A stretch of 64,000 nt of DNA from NCBI RefSeq assembly GCF_000739455.1, contig NZ_CP009211.1:2441159-2505158 (forward strand), written 5' to 3'. The DNA comes from Corynebacterium imitans. GTDB lineage: Bacteria; Actinomycetota; Actinomycetes; Mycobacteriales; Mycobacteriaceae. The notes beneath the pieces are model-generated. The model made no database searches, had not been told where the DNA came from, and worked only from the letters and a program-made list of their open reading frames with translations. Made by a program: the position numbers and the translations under genes. This document shows positions 34,567-43,176 of the stretch, in pieces (within the stretch, counting starts at the first letter, position 1; every line of letters starts with the position of its first letter).

Positions 34567-35610
34567 ATGAGCTTCACCACTTTTGAGCACAAGCCTCCGT
34601 ACAAGGTGCGGGTCAACGACACCACGCTTCGCGACGGCTCCCACGCAGTTACCCACCAGTTCACCGTTGAGCAGGTCCGCGATGTCACGCGCGCGCTCGA
34701 TGCCGCTGGCGTCCAGGTGATTGAGGTTGCCCACGGCGATGGCTTGGGCGGTTCTACCTTCAACTACGGCTTCTCCGGCACCAACGAGATGGACCTCATC
34801 TCTGCGGCCGTCGAGGAAGCAAAGAACGCGAAGATCGCGGCACTGGCGCTGCCGGGCCTGGCCACCTTGCACGACGTCACCGAGGCCAAGGAACGCGGTA
34901 TCAAGATGCTGCGTGTGGCCACCCACTGCACCGAGGCGGACATCTCCCCGGCCTACTTCGAGCACGCCCGCAACCTCGGCCTGGAGACCGCTGGCTTCCT
35001 CATGCTGTCCCACATGGCAAGCCCGCAGAAGCTGGCTGAGCAGGCTCGCATCATGGCTGACGGCGGCTGCCAGTGCGTGATGGTCGTCGATTCCGCTGGC
35101 CACCTCATCTTGGAGGAGGTCTCCGAGCGCGTTGATGCGCTGGTGCAGGAGCTTGGCGACGACGCGCAGGTCGGTTACCACGGCCACCAGAACCTTTCCG
35201 TGGGCGTGGCCAACTCCGTGCTGGCTGTTCGCGCGGGTGCGAAGCAGATCGACGGCTCGCTCGCCGCACTGGGTGCCGGTGCCGGTAACTCCCCCACTGA
35301 GATTCTCGCCGCCGTCTTCGAGCGCTTCGATATCGAGACCGGCCTTGATACCAACAAGCTGCTCGACGCAGCAGAGGACATCGTTCGTCCGCTGATGACG
35401 CGCGTGCCGATCATGGACCGTCCGTCGGTCGTGCAGGGCAAGGCTGGTGTCTACAACTCCTTCCTCATCCACGCCGAGCGCGCCGCTGAGCGCTACGGTG
35501 TTCCGGCTGCGGAGATCCTGGAAGAGGTTGGTCGCCGCAAGCTCGTCGGTGGTCAGGAAGACATGATCATCGATGTTGCCGTGGCGCTGCAGAAGGAGCG
35601 CTCCGCCTAA
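34567..35610 (+). CDS. mhpE: 4-hydroxy-2-oxovalerate aldolase
   Basis: A 347-residue DRE-TIM metallolyase that splits 4-hydroxy-2-oxovalerate into pyruvate and acetaldehyde. The N-terminal VNDTTLRDGSHAV carries the RDG and metal Asp residues. HGHQNLSVGVANS carries the two metal-binding histidines, and the C-terminal helical domain contacts MhpF. It ends the meta-cleavage pathway; the IclR gene follows after 66 bp. Confidence 0.95.
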   Translation: MSFTTFEHKPPYKVRVNDTTLRDGSHAVTHQFTVEQVRDVTRALDAAGVQVIEVAHGDGLGGSTFNYGFSGTNEMDLISAAVEEAKNAKIAALALPGLATLHDVTEAKERGIKMLRVATHCTEADISPAYFEHARNLGLETAGFLMLSHMASPQKLAEQARIMADGGCQCVMVVDSAGHLILEEVSERVDALVQELGDDAQVGYHGHQNLSVGVANSVLAVRAGAKQIDGSLAALGAGAGNSPTEILAAVFERFDIETGLDTNKLLDAAEDIVRPLMTRVPIMDRPSVVQGKAGVYNSFLIHAERAAERYGVPAAEILEEVGRRKLVGGQEDMIIDVAVALQKERSA

Positions 35611-35676
35611 CGCAGCGCGTAGACCAGGAGTCCACTTTCCCAGTTAGTGAGGGTGGGCTCCATTATCATGAGAAAG

Positions 35677-36453
35677 ATGGATCCCATGTCTTCGGAAGTC
35701 CCAGCACTCGATTTGGGAGAAAAGCGCAGCTCTACTGCGAAGGTGATGGACATACTCAAGGTCCTGGCAGAGGATCCGCTCGGGGCGGTGGGAGTCACCG
35801 AGCTTGCATCCCGTGCGCAGCTTTCCAAGTCCACGGTGCACCGCATCCTCCAAGAACTGCTCGTCGCGGACTCTGTGGAGCAGGTGGAAAACCAGTACAT
35901 TCTGGCACCATGGCTGGTATCCCAGCTCAACCCCCGGGACACGAACCGCTCACGCGAGCTGCGCGAGCTACTCACCCCGTTCTTGGGCCAAATCTACGCG
36001 CTCACGCAGCAGACCACGCACCTCGCGGTGCTCAACGGGCTGGAGGTCCTCTACCTGAACAAACTGACTGGCCGCGACCCGTTGGCCAGCCCGTCGCGCG
36101 CCGGTGGACGAGCACCCACCTATTGCACGGGAGTGGGCAAGGTACTGCTGGCCTACAACCCCAATGCGGCAAACGCGGTGTTAAACAGTCACCTGATTCC
36201 CTGGACGCCACACACCATTACCTCCCCGGAGCAGCTGAAGCAGGAGCTGGTGGAGATCAGGGAAACTGGCTTTGGCTACGACCGGGAGGAGATCCGTCCC
36301 GGTCTGACTTGCATCGCTGCTCCGATCCACGGCAAGCAAAGCACTGTAGCTGCGCTGTCTATCTCTGGTCAGGCTGGGAAATTCAACCACGCCGAGTACG
36401 CCGGCGTGTTGGAATCGGTCTGCGCCGCAGCGTCGCGGGCGCTGAAGATCTAG
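35677..36453 (+). CDS. IclR-family regulator of the aromatic island
   Basis: A 258-residue IclR-type regulator. The winged helix covers about residues 15-75 (KVMDILKVLAEDPLGAVGVT, then RAQLSKSTVHRILQELL), and the C-terminal effector domain carries GGRAPTYCTGVGKVLLAY and GFGYDREEIRPGLTCIAAPI. It follows mhpDFE in the same direction and is the only local candidate to bind the (G/A)TTCC-N7-GGAA(C/T) boxes at the three aromatic operons; by analogy to MhpR and GenR it may respond to a phenylpropionate or its catechol. The start is uncertain: GTG 35647 and ATG 35668 or 35686 are in frame. It converges on mgtE with a 4-bp overlap. Confidence 0.88.
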   Translation: MDPMSSEVPALDLGEKRSSTAKVMDILKVLAEDPLGAVGVTELASRAQLSKSTVHRILQELLVADSVEQVENQYILAPWLVSQLNPRDTNRSRELRELLTPFLGQIYALTQQTTHLAVLNGLEVLYLNKLTGRDPLASPSRAGGRAPTYCTGVGKVLLAYNPNAANAVLNSHLIPWTPHTITSPEQLKQELVEIRETGFGYDREEIRPGLTCIAAPIHGKQSTVAALSISGQAGKFNHAEYAGVLESVCAAASRALKI

Positions 36454-37790
36454 ATCCCCAGCACCGACTTGGCGATGAGGAAGTAAATAATCAGGCCGGT
36501 CGCGTCCACCAGCGTGGTGATGAACGGGTTAGCAAACACGGCCGGGTCAATGCCCAGCTTCTTGCCTATCAACGGCATCACACCACCCACGGTGGCGGCG
36601 ACGGTACAGATACTTACCAAAGTCAGGCCGATGACGGTGCCGATGTCCCACCCGTACACAAAGCCCGCAATCAGAAAGCCCAGACTGCCAAGCAGCACGC
36701 CCAGCAAGATACCTACTCGCGCCTCGCGGAATACGATTTTGAGTACGTCGCCGGGGCGTACGTCGCCAAGCGCAAGCGCACGCGTGACCGTGGTGGCGGC
36801 CTGGTTGCCGGTGTTACCGCCGGTACCGATCAGAAGCGGCACGAACAGGGACAGTACGACCATCGTGGCAAGGGTATCTTCGAAGCGCTCAAGCACTTGG
36901 ACAGTCAGCGTCGCACCAATGGCGAGCACCAAAAGCCACACCACGCGCGACTTCACAATCTCGAGTACCGGAGTAGCAAGGTACGGGCGGCGCAGCGGCT
37001 CGGAACCACCCATGCGAGCCTGGTCCTCGGAATCCGCCTCCTCGAGGATGCGCAGCGCATCGTCGACGGTGAGCAGACCAACGAGCCGGTCCTCGGTATC
37101 CACGATCGGCAGTGCCAGCCGCTTGCGGTCCGCGCAACGACGCGCCGCTTCCTCCGCCGCCTCGTGCGCAACCGCAAGGTCAGGTTCCTGCATCAAGGTG
37201 GAAACCTCGGCTCGGCCATCGGCGCGCAGGAGATCACGGAGGCTGACCACGCCGGCCAGGCGGCGATCCTCTTCTACCACGGGCAGGGTGTAAATCGACT
37301 CCGCGTCGTCGAGATGCTTGTGGATCTCGGCGATCGCCGAAGCGACCCGCATCGTCGGACGCAGAATAATCAACTCCGGACTCATGCGGCGGCCGATGGA
37401 ATCTTCCGGGTAGCCCAACACAATGCCGGTCAGCTCCCGCTCCCCCTCCGACAGGTTCGCGACCATGCGGGAGGCGACGGAGGCCGGCAGCTCGTCGAGA
37501 AGTTCGGCACGGTCGTCGGGCTCCATGCCTTCGAAGACCTCGGCGACCCCAGGCACGCGCAGCCCAGAGACGAGGTCGGCCTGCACCGCAGGGTCGAGTT
37601 CGTCAAAGGTTTCTGCCGCCACTTCCTTCGGCAGCGTGCGGTAGAACAAGGCGCGCTGCTGCAGGCCCATGCGTGCCATCAGACGGGACGCTTCCTTCGG
37701 AGTGATGTCGGCGAGCAGGCTGGACAGCTCGGCGACATCCTTACTTCGCAGCGCCGCCTCTACTTCACGCTCATACGCCACATCAAGCAT
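36450..37790 (-). CDS. mgtE: Magnesium transporter MgtE
   Basis: A 446-residue Mg2+ channel/transporter. The order is an N-terminal superhelical domain (MgtE_N, about residues 20-125, EVAAETFDELDPAVQADLVS), two CBS domains (about 130-250, with SIYTLPVVEEDRRLAGVVSL and LALPIVDTEDRLVGLLTV), a connecting helix, and five transmembrane helices. The pore motif is seen in LLIGTGGNTGNQAATTV. The CBS and N domains sense cytoplasmic Mg2+ in this family. It is a housekeeping gene that marks the right border of the aromatic island. Confidence 0.94.
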   Translation of the reverse strand: MLDVAYEREVEAALRSKDVAELSSLLADITPKEASRLMARMGLQQRALFYRTLPKEVAAETFDELDPAVQADLVSGLRVPGVAEVFEGMEPDDRAELLDELPASVASRMVANLSEGERELTGIVLGYPEDSIGRRMSPELIILRPTMRVASAIAEIHKHLDDAESIYTLPVVEEDRRLAGVVSLRDLLRADGRAEVSTLMQEPDLAVAHEAAEEAARRCADRKRLALPIVDTEDRLVGLLTVDDALRILEEADSEDQARMGGSEPLRRPYLATPVLEIVKSRVVWLLVLAIGATLTVQVLERFEDTLATMVVLSLFVPLLIGTGGNTGNQAATTVTRALALGDVRPGDVLKIVFREARVGILLGVLLGSLGFLIAGFVYGWDIGTVIGLTLVSICTVAATVGGVMPLIGKKLGIDPAVFANPFITTLVDATGLIIYFLIAKSVLGI

Positions 37791-38057
37791 GCCACCACCA
37801 GCCCTTCTCAATCGTTTCGATTACATCCGGGACTCTAGCACGGTGGGCGCTAAGCAGGGGCTTTTCGCTTGGCGACGGGGCAAGGTGGGCCCGCTGCGGC
37901 CGTACCAATCCGACTCTCCCACTAAGCGTTTACACCGCAAAAGTAGGACATCCAAACTGCCTATCTATCACATTCGGTGGACAGCAATGATCTACACCAC
38001 TACCCTTATTTCACGTGTTCTAGTTCACGTTTAGTTTGTGATCCGGAAGGGGACAGA

Positions 38058-39374
38058 GTGACAAGCAGCAATAACAGCCTTCCGCTCGAAGGCGTTAAGA
38101 TTCTCGATTTCACGTGGAGCGTCGCCGGGCCCACGATGACGCGATACCTCGCTGGGTTGGGTGCACAGATCTTCAAAGTCGAATGGCCCAAAGGCCCCGA
38201 TCCGATGCGCACTGCCATGTACCGGTCCGATACGGCCGAAAAGAACCTAAACAATGGCGCCTTCTTTTCAAACCTCAATGTTGGAAAGAAGTCACTGACC
38301 ATCAACGTGAAGGATCCGGACGGTCTGCAGGTTGTTAAGGACGTCATCGCTCAAGTCGATGCTGTCACTGAATCGTTTTCTGCGAGCGTCATGGAACGCT
38401 GGGGACTCGGGTTCGACACCATGCGGGAGATCAACCCACAAATCGTTTATGTTTCAGTCTCCGGATTTGGTCACTCCGGGCCACATGCGGACAAGAACAC
38501 TTGGGGCCCTACCGCCCAGGCGATGAGCGGTATGACAGCCGCAGTCGGTGTCCCAGGTCGGGATCCCGCCGGATGGGGGTACTCCTATCTTGATGTGTGT
38601 GCTGGCTATATGGGTGCAATCGCGGCAGAGGCAGCAATCCTCCAAGCCCGCGAGACCGGAGTTGGCCAGCACGTCGACCTTTCACAGGTTGAAACCGGCC
38701 TCGCTCTTGTCGGACCGATGTTGAGTGAGTTTCTTTCTCACGGCACACGCCCGCCGCGTGGCTACCCAGGCGGTAATACAAGTACGGATCCGTCTGGCGA
38801 GGATGTCGGGTTTCGTGGCGACCAGTCTCCGGTGAGCGACATTTTCCCCACCAAGGGAGGCGGACCCAATGATTATGTCGCCATCACGGTCGAGAATGAT
38901 GACCACTGGACGTCTCTTCGTCGTGTGTTTACCCAACTTCCAGACATAGGCTTTGATGAACTTGGGGAAGCGCAACAGTCGCTTAAAGACCACCTCACCT
39001 CTTATTTGAGCAATCTGTCGAAATACGAGGCCGCCGATCTTTTGGCGTCTGAAGGGGTTCCAGCCGCCCCACTGCAAGGAGGCGCTGACCGTGTGGACCG
39101 TGACCCACAGCTTAAGGACCGCGGTCTCTTGGAAGAACGGAATCACCCCAGACTTGGAAAGCACGGCATCCAGTCGCTTCCCTTCAGATTCGTGCTCCAA
39201 GACGAAAAGTGGCAATTCGCTGATCAATTCCCGGTTCTTGGTGAGGATACGCACGACATCCTCTCCTCTGTTCTGGGTTTGGATCAGGAAGCACTCGACA
39301 AGCTCGACCGCGATGGGGTTCTGTGGCCGGAAGGTGTTCCCCATGAAGTCTCGATTGCAAACTCACTCTGGTAG
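38058..39374 (+). CDS. CaiB/BaiF family CoA-transferase, subunit 1
   Basis: A 438-residue class III CoA-transferase. The start LEGVKILDFTWSVAGPTMTR and GAQIFKVEWPKGPDPMR are the CoA-binding Rossmann part. YVSVSGFGHSGPHADK and GQHVDLSQVETGLALV are conserved family blocks; the Asp in VDLSQ matches the catalytic Asp of the family. The length is usual. The GTG start follows GGAAGGGGA; upstream in-frame ATG lacks a site. The four genes from here to 42101 form one operon with small gaps, and base composition drops below that of mgtE. Together they suggest activation and thiolysis of a branched or aryl-substituted dicarboxylic acid, by analogy to BbsEF. Confidence 0.88.
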   Translation: MTSSNNSLPLEGVKILDFTWSVAGPTMTRYLAGLGAQIFKVEWPKGPDPMRTAMYRSDTAEKNLNNGAFFSNLNVGKKSLTINVKDPDGLQVVKDVIAQVDAVTESFSASVMERWGLGFDTMREINPQIVYVSVSGFGHSGPHADKNTWGPTAQAMSGMTAAVGVPGRDPAGWGYSYLDVCAGYMGAIAAEAAILQARETGVGQHVDLSQVETGLALVGPMLSEFLSHGTRPPRGYPGGNTSTDPSGEDVGFRGDQSPVSDIFPTKGGGPNDYVAITVENDDHWTSLRRVFTQLPDIGFDELGEAQQSLKDHLTSYLSNLSKYEAADLLASEGVPAAPLQGGADRVDRDPQLKDRGLLEERNHPRLGKHGIQSLPFRFVLQDEKWQFADQFPVLGEDTHDILSSVLGLDQEALDKLDRDGVLWPEGVPHEVSIANSLW

Positions 39375-39388
39375 GAAGGATATTTATC

Positions 39389-40483
39389 TTGCATCCCAAT
39401 AACCTGAGCAGCGCACTCAAAGGAGTCAAGGTCCTCTACCTTGGCGACCAATTCAGCAGTTACACCGCTCGGCTCCTCCATGATTTAGGCGCAAGCGTCA
39501 CCAAACTCGTGACGGATTCCTATGTCCCAGCTGCACACGAGAAGCACTATCTCGCCGACATAGCAATTGAGCACGGCGAGGCCAAACCTTCCCGCATCGC
39601 AAGTGCTGATGTCATCATCAACTCGCCAACTTCGGGTCAGGGGTGGCCAGTGCTTAATGCGGAAGCCATCAAGGAAGCGCATCAACAGAACCCGCGGCAA
39701 GTGATTGCGACTATCACTCCGTACGGAATGACGGGCCCCTGGGCGGGACGACCTGCCTCCGATCTGACGCTGCTTGCAGCGGGCGGTTTCCTCGGTTCGT
39801 GCGGATACGACGACGGAGAGGAAGCGGGCATGCCCGTTGCACCAACGGGAGGGCAGGCGAACCATGTCGCCGGAATGCTGGCAACCATCGCAATCCTCGC
39901 CCAGTTGTCAAAACTCCAAGCAAATGACGACGCTGTCGCCGAACCGCTCGACATCTCCGTGCAGCACGCGCTCTCAGTCTCCACCGAAATGGCTATTCCT
40001 TACTGGGATTACACCGGCCGCGAGGTTGAACGCCACACAGGTCGCCACGCTATGCCCGTAAAAACTGCAAAGTGGCAGCACAAAGCCGCCGACGGCAAGT
40101 TCTTCCTTGCGCTTCCGCTGTATGTGGATGACAAGCGTTATGCTACGTTCCGCCAGTGGATGCGCGATGAAGGGTTCGCTTCAGTCGTTGAATCCGATGA
40201 CTTAGCCGAGGAGTCCTACAGAAACCAGCACCAGCCGGAGATGGTGGACCAGTTCTCTGAGCTTGTCCGCAATAGAAACACTGGTTGGCTTTTCACCGAA
40301 GGACAACGCAGACGACTCCCCTGGGCTCCCATCAATACGGCAGATGAGTGCATCCAAGACTCACACTTCACAGATGCACGCACAACGATCGAAGAAATTG
40401 ATGGCATTCGTCGTGCCAGATCACCATTTCTGATTCAGAGCTCACAAGGCTCACACGCCGAATCCGATGACAAGGAGAAATAG
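39389..40483 (+). CDS. CaiB/BaiF family CoA-transferase, subunit 2
   Basis: A 364-residue second class III CoA-transferase-like protein. It shares the fold landmarks LKGVKVLYLGDQFSSYTARL and ATITPYGMTGPWAGRPASDL, but the middle block reads LDISVQHALSV where subunit 1 has VDLSQVET. It is shorter than the usual ~400 residues. Two unequal adjacent genes of this family usually form a heteromer, as in BbsEF, in which one subunit carries the catalytic Asp. The TTG start is supported by AGGAAGG 8 bp upstream. It ends 4 bp before the thiolase start. Confidence 0.8.
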   Translation: MHPNNLSSALKGVKVLYLGDQFSSYTARLLHDLGASVTKLVTDSYVPAAHEKHYLADIAIEHGEAKPSRIASADVIINSPTSGQGWPVLNAEAIKEAHQQNPRQVIATITPYGMTGPWAGRPASDLTLLAAGGFLGSCGYDDGEEAGMPVAPTGGQANHVAGMLATIAILAQLSKLQANDDAVAEPLDISVQHALSVSTEMAIPYWDYTGREVERHTGRHAMPVKTAKWQHKAADGKFFLALPLYVDDKRYATFRQWMRDEGFASVVESDDLAEESYRNQHQPEMVDQFSELVRNRNTGWLFTEGQRRRLPWAPINTADECIQDSHFTDARTTIEEIDGIRRARSPFLIQSSQGSHAESDDKEK

Positions 40484-40487
40484 CAAG

Positions 40488-41645
40488 ATGAATCAATTCA
40501 AAGCTGAAATCGTCGGGGTCGGTCAGACTGCATACACGCGCGGTACGGAGAATACCGAGTCCGAACAGGTTATTCACGCCGCTCTTGAGGCATGTAAGGA
40601 CGCGGGTCTTGAGCCAAGCGCGGTCGACGGAATCGTGATGGCCTGGAACGATATCCCTTCGAACGAAGACTTCATTAACGCTCTCGGGATCACTGATCTC
40701 CGCTACCATTCCCACGTTCATATCGGAGGCGCTTCGGCTGCCGCCGCAGTAGGTCAGGCAGCAGCTGCTGTCACCTGCGGAATGGCAGACAATGTTTTGG
40801 TGACGTTGGGGTGGAACGCCTACTCGGGCAAGCACAGCTTCAGCTCCGCTGACCAGACCGAGTCCGCAATTTACGTTCCAGGACTAAAAATCCGGCAAAA
40901 CTTGGAAATGCCGCTTGGCATCTTTGCGCCGATGCAGTGGTACAGCTTCCACGCGAATCGCTGGATGCATGAATACAACATCGACCCTGCCGGAATGCGA
41001 ACCGTCTCCCTCACTACGCGACGTCACGCTAACCTCAACCCAGCTGCATACTTCCACTCTCGAACTCTGACCGAAGAGGACTACGACTCATCCAAGACTC
41101 TTGTGAAGCCGTTTCATCTCTTCGACATTTCACTAGAAACAGACGGTGCCGCCGCAGTCCTCGTAAGCCGCAGCAGCAACCACGACAAGGGAGTTTCGAT
41201 CCTCTCCTCAACTGAGGGGCATGCCAATTACCCCGACGATATTCTCGGCCGACGAGACATCTTGAACATGGGGATCACCAAAGCCGGGCCACGTGCTTTG
41301 GAGCTTGCCGGTGTGACAACGGATGATATTGACTTTGCACAGTTGTATGACTGTTTCACCTTCATCGTGCTCCGGCAACTAGAAGAGCTTGGCTTCTGCG
41401 AACGCGGCGAATCGCCCGACTTTGTAGCAGATGGCCGTATCGGTCTCGGCGGAGAATTACCCGTTAATACCCACGGTGGTCTTCTCTCTGAAGCCCACGT
41501 CGCAGGAATGAACCACATCGTTGAGGCGGTCCGCCAACTCAGGGGCGACTGCGGTGAGCGACAAGTGGAAAACGCTGAAGTTGGACTGGTCACTGGCTAC
41601 GGCGATTTTGGTGACGGATCCGCGCTCGTGCTGGCGAAAAACTAA
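40488..41645 (+). CDS. Thiolase-like protein (SCP-x/Ltp or BbsB type)
   Basis: A 385-residue member of the thiolase superfamily. The segment HIGGASAAAAVGQAAAAVTC holds Gly/Ala where classical thiolases have their first catalytic Cys. The C-terminal part has LYDCFTFIVLRQLEELGFC and VNTHGGLLSEAHVAGMNHI, typical of SCP-x/lipid-transfer-type thiolases and Ltp aldolases, which need a DUF35 partner protein. That partner is encoded next. The reaction is therefore either thiolytic cleavage or retro-aldol removal of a side chain from an acyl-CoA. Confidence 0.82.
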   Translation: MNQFKAEIVGVGQTAYTRGTENTESEQVIHAALEACKDAGLEPSAVDGIVMAWNDIPSNEDFINALGITDLRYHSHVHIGGASAAAAVGQAAAAVTCGMADNVLVTLGWNAYSGKHSFSSADQTESAIYVPGLKIRQNLEMPLGIFAPMQWYSFHANRWMHEYNIDPAGMRTVSLTTRRHANLNPAAYFHSRTLTEEDYDSSKTLVKPFHLFDISLETDGAAAVLVSRSSNHDKGVSILSSTEGHANYPDDILGRRDILNMGITKAGPRALELAGVTTDDIDFAQLYDCFTFIVLRQLEELGFCERGESPDFVADGRIGLGGELPVNTHGGLLSEAHVAGMNHIVEAVRQLRGDCGERQVENAEVGLVTGYGDFGDGSALVLAKN

Positions 41646-41672
41646 AAACTAGGAACCTTAGGAGAGACAGAC

Positions 41673-42101
41673 ATGACACAAGAATTGACTGATGCTTCGG
41701 ACCTGATGCCCATGCCGCAAGCCGCGTCTGACCCCCTGTACGAGAAGTTCTTCGACGGCTTGAAGCAGAAGACACTGTGGACCCGTCGATGTGCGCAGTG
41801 CGGCACATGGCAGTGGCCACCACAAACATTCTGCTTCCACTGTCAAGGTACGGATTTCGAATGGCACGAGTTGCCAACCTCGGGTGAAGTGTATTCGTTC
41901 TCCGTTATGTACAGGGCTTTCGACCGCTACCACGCCGATAAACTGCCCTACGGGGTCGTGATCGTCAAGCTCGGTGAAATTCATATCACCGGTAGATTCC
42001 TCGGCGATCCGGAAGACATCCACTGTGGGCTTCCTGTTGAAGCAGCGTGGGACGAGCTTGCAGTCGCTGGATGCAGCCCAGCATTCCAGGCTGTTTCCTA
42101 G
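41673..42101 (+). CDS. Zn-ribbon/OB-fold (DUF35) partner of the thiolase
   Basis: A 142-residue DUF35 protein. The rubredoxin-like Zn ribbon is CAQC-N11-CFHC near residues 37-54, followed by an OB-fold domain beginning GEVYSFSVMYRAF. Such proteins bind SCP-x/Ltp thiolases and complete their active site (for example BbsA with BbsB). It ends the operon; the next gene has a different base composition and its own upstream region. Confidence 0.85.
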   Translation: MTQELTDASDLMPMPQAASDPLYEKFFDGLKQKTLWTRRCAQCGTWQWPPQTFCFHCQGTDFEWHELPTSGEVYSFSVMYRAFDRYHADKLPYGVVIVKLGEIHITGRFLGDPEDIHCGLPVEAAWDELAVAGCSPAFQAVS

Positions 42102-42188
42102 CGTTTTGACCGTTGGGGGGCGCTAGCCCGCTTGGCGACGGGACGCTCTCCCCCTGCAGCGGTGCCAAAGTGGTGCAACAATACTTTT

Positions 42189-43076
42189 ATGGACACCAAC
42201 ACCATTGCAGTCATCGGCTACGGCACGATCGGCGAGTCCTTCGCCCAGCTGTACGCCGAGCACGGATATTCCGTCAAAGTCACCGACATTCGCGACGACA
42301 TCGATGAGTTGATCGCCGCTACCAACGCCCGTCTTGGCGAGGACTCCCCCGCCATCACCAAGGCGGACTCTGTCGCAGAAGCCGTCGAGGGCGCGTTCCT
42401 CGTACAGGAGAACGGGCCGGAGCGCCTGGACTTCAAGCAACAGATGGTCGGCGAGATTTTCGCCGCGAATCCGGAGGCGCTCGTCGCGTCGTCTTCCTCT
42501 GCCCTGCTGCCGACCGATATCGCTCAGGATCTTCCCGACGAGCAAGCATCTCGGCTGCTCATCGCGCACCCCTTCAACCCGCCGCGCCTGCTCCCGCTGA
42601 TCGAGCTGGTCCCGGGCGAGCGCACCGCAAAGGAGTCCATGGACACCGTCCGGGCCTTCTACGAGAAGTTGGGCAAAGTGCCTGTCACGCTCAACCGGGA
42701 GATTGAGGGCTACATTGCCAACCGCCTCCAGAAGCGTGTGCTGGATGAAGCCGTCTACTTGCTCAACGAGGGAATTGCATCTGCAGCAGACATTGACGCG
42801 GCGATGAAGAACTCGCTGGGCATCCGGTGGTCCGTGGTCGGCCCGCTCGAGGCGTTGAACCAGACCACACCACGCGGGTTCGCGGCAACGCTCGAGTTTG
42901 TGAAGCCGTCTTTCCAGGACATCCCAGACATTCCAGCGATCGACTACACCGGTGAGGAGGCTAAGGCCGCGGCGGCGAAGGTTGCCAAAGACTTCGGTGA
43001 AACCGCGTCGCCGGAGTCCCTCGCCCACCGCGACGAGTACCTCGAGCGCGTGGCGAAAGCGCTCGAGGAGCGGTAG
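42189..43076 (+). CDS. 3-hydroxyacyl-CoA dehydrogenase-family oxidoreductase
   Basis: A 295-residue NAD-dependent dehydrogenase. The N-terminal Rossmann motif is IAVIGYGTIGESFAQLYAEHG; SSSSALLPTDIAQ and AHPFNPPRLLPLIELVPGER are the catalytic His and substrate blocks. Length and the single short C-terminal domain fit carnitine/L-gulonate (lambda-crystallin) dehydrogenases as well as 3-hydroxyacyl-CoA dehydrogenases. The gene is noticeably more GC-rich than both neighbours, so it looks like core genome between two acquired clusters. An upstream GTG exists, but ATG at MDTNTIAVIG fits the family start. Confidence 0.82.
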   Translation: MDTNTIAVIGYGTIGESFAQLYAEHGYSVKVTDIRDDIDELIAATNARLGEDSPAITKADSVAEAVEGAFLVQENGPERLDFKQQMVGEIFAANPEALVASSSSALLPTDIAQDLPDEQASRLLIAHPFNPPRLLPLIELVPGERTAKESMDTVRAFYEKLGKVPVTLNREIEGYIANRLQKRVLDEAVYLLNEGIASAADIDAAMKNSLGIRWSVVGPLEALNQTTPRGFAATLEFVKPSFQDIPDIPAIDYTGEEAKAAAAKVAKDFGETASPESLAHRDEYLERVAKALEER

Positions 43077-43176
43077 TTAAACCGCACGAAAGGGACAACA
43101 AGCGCTGGGCAGACACTCTCTGGTTGTCTGTCCAGAGCAGAGCCTGAGGTCCGCTCTGACTTCAGGGTCACGTTAA

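Noticed and set aside
37866..42142. Shared CGCTTGGCGACGGG at 37867 and 42129, either side of the CoA-transferase cluster, as possible flanking direct repeats of an insertion
   Set aside because: A 14-base match is expected by chance several times in a 64-kb window, and similarity beyond it is patchy.
43107..43133. GGGCAGAC / GTCTGTCC hairpin after the 3-hydroxyacyl-CoA dehydrogenase gene
   Set aside because: The loop is long and there is no T-run; support is too weak to call a terminator.
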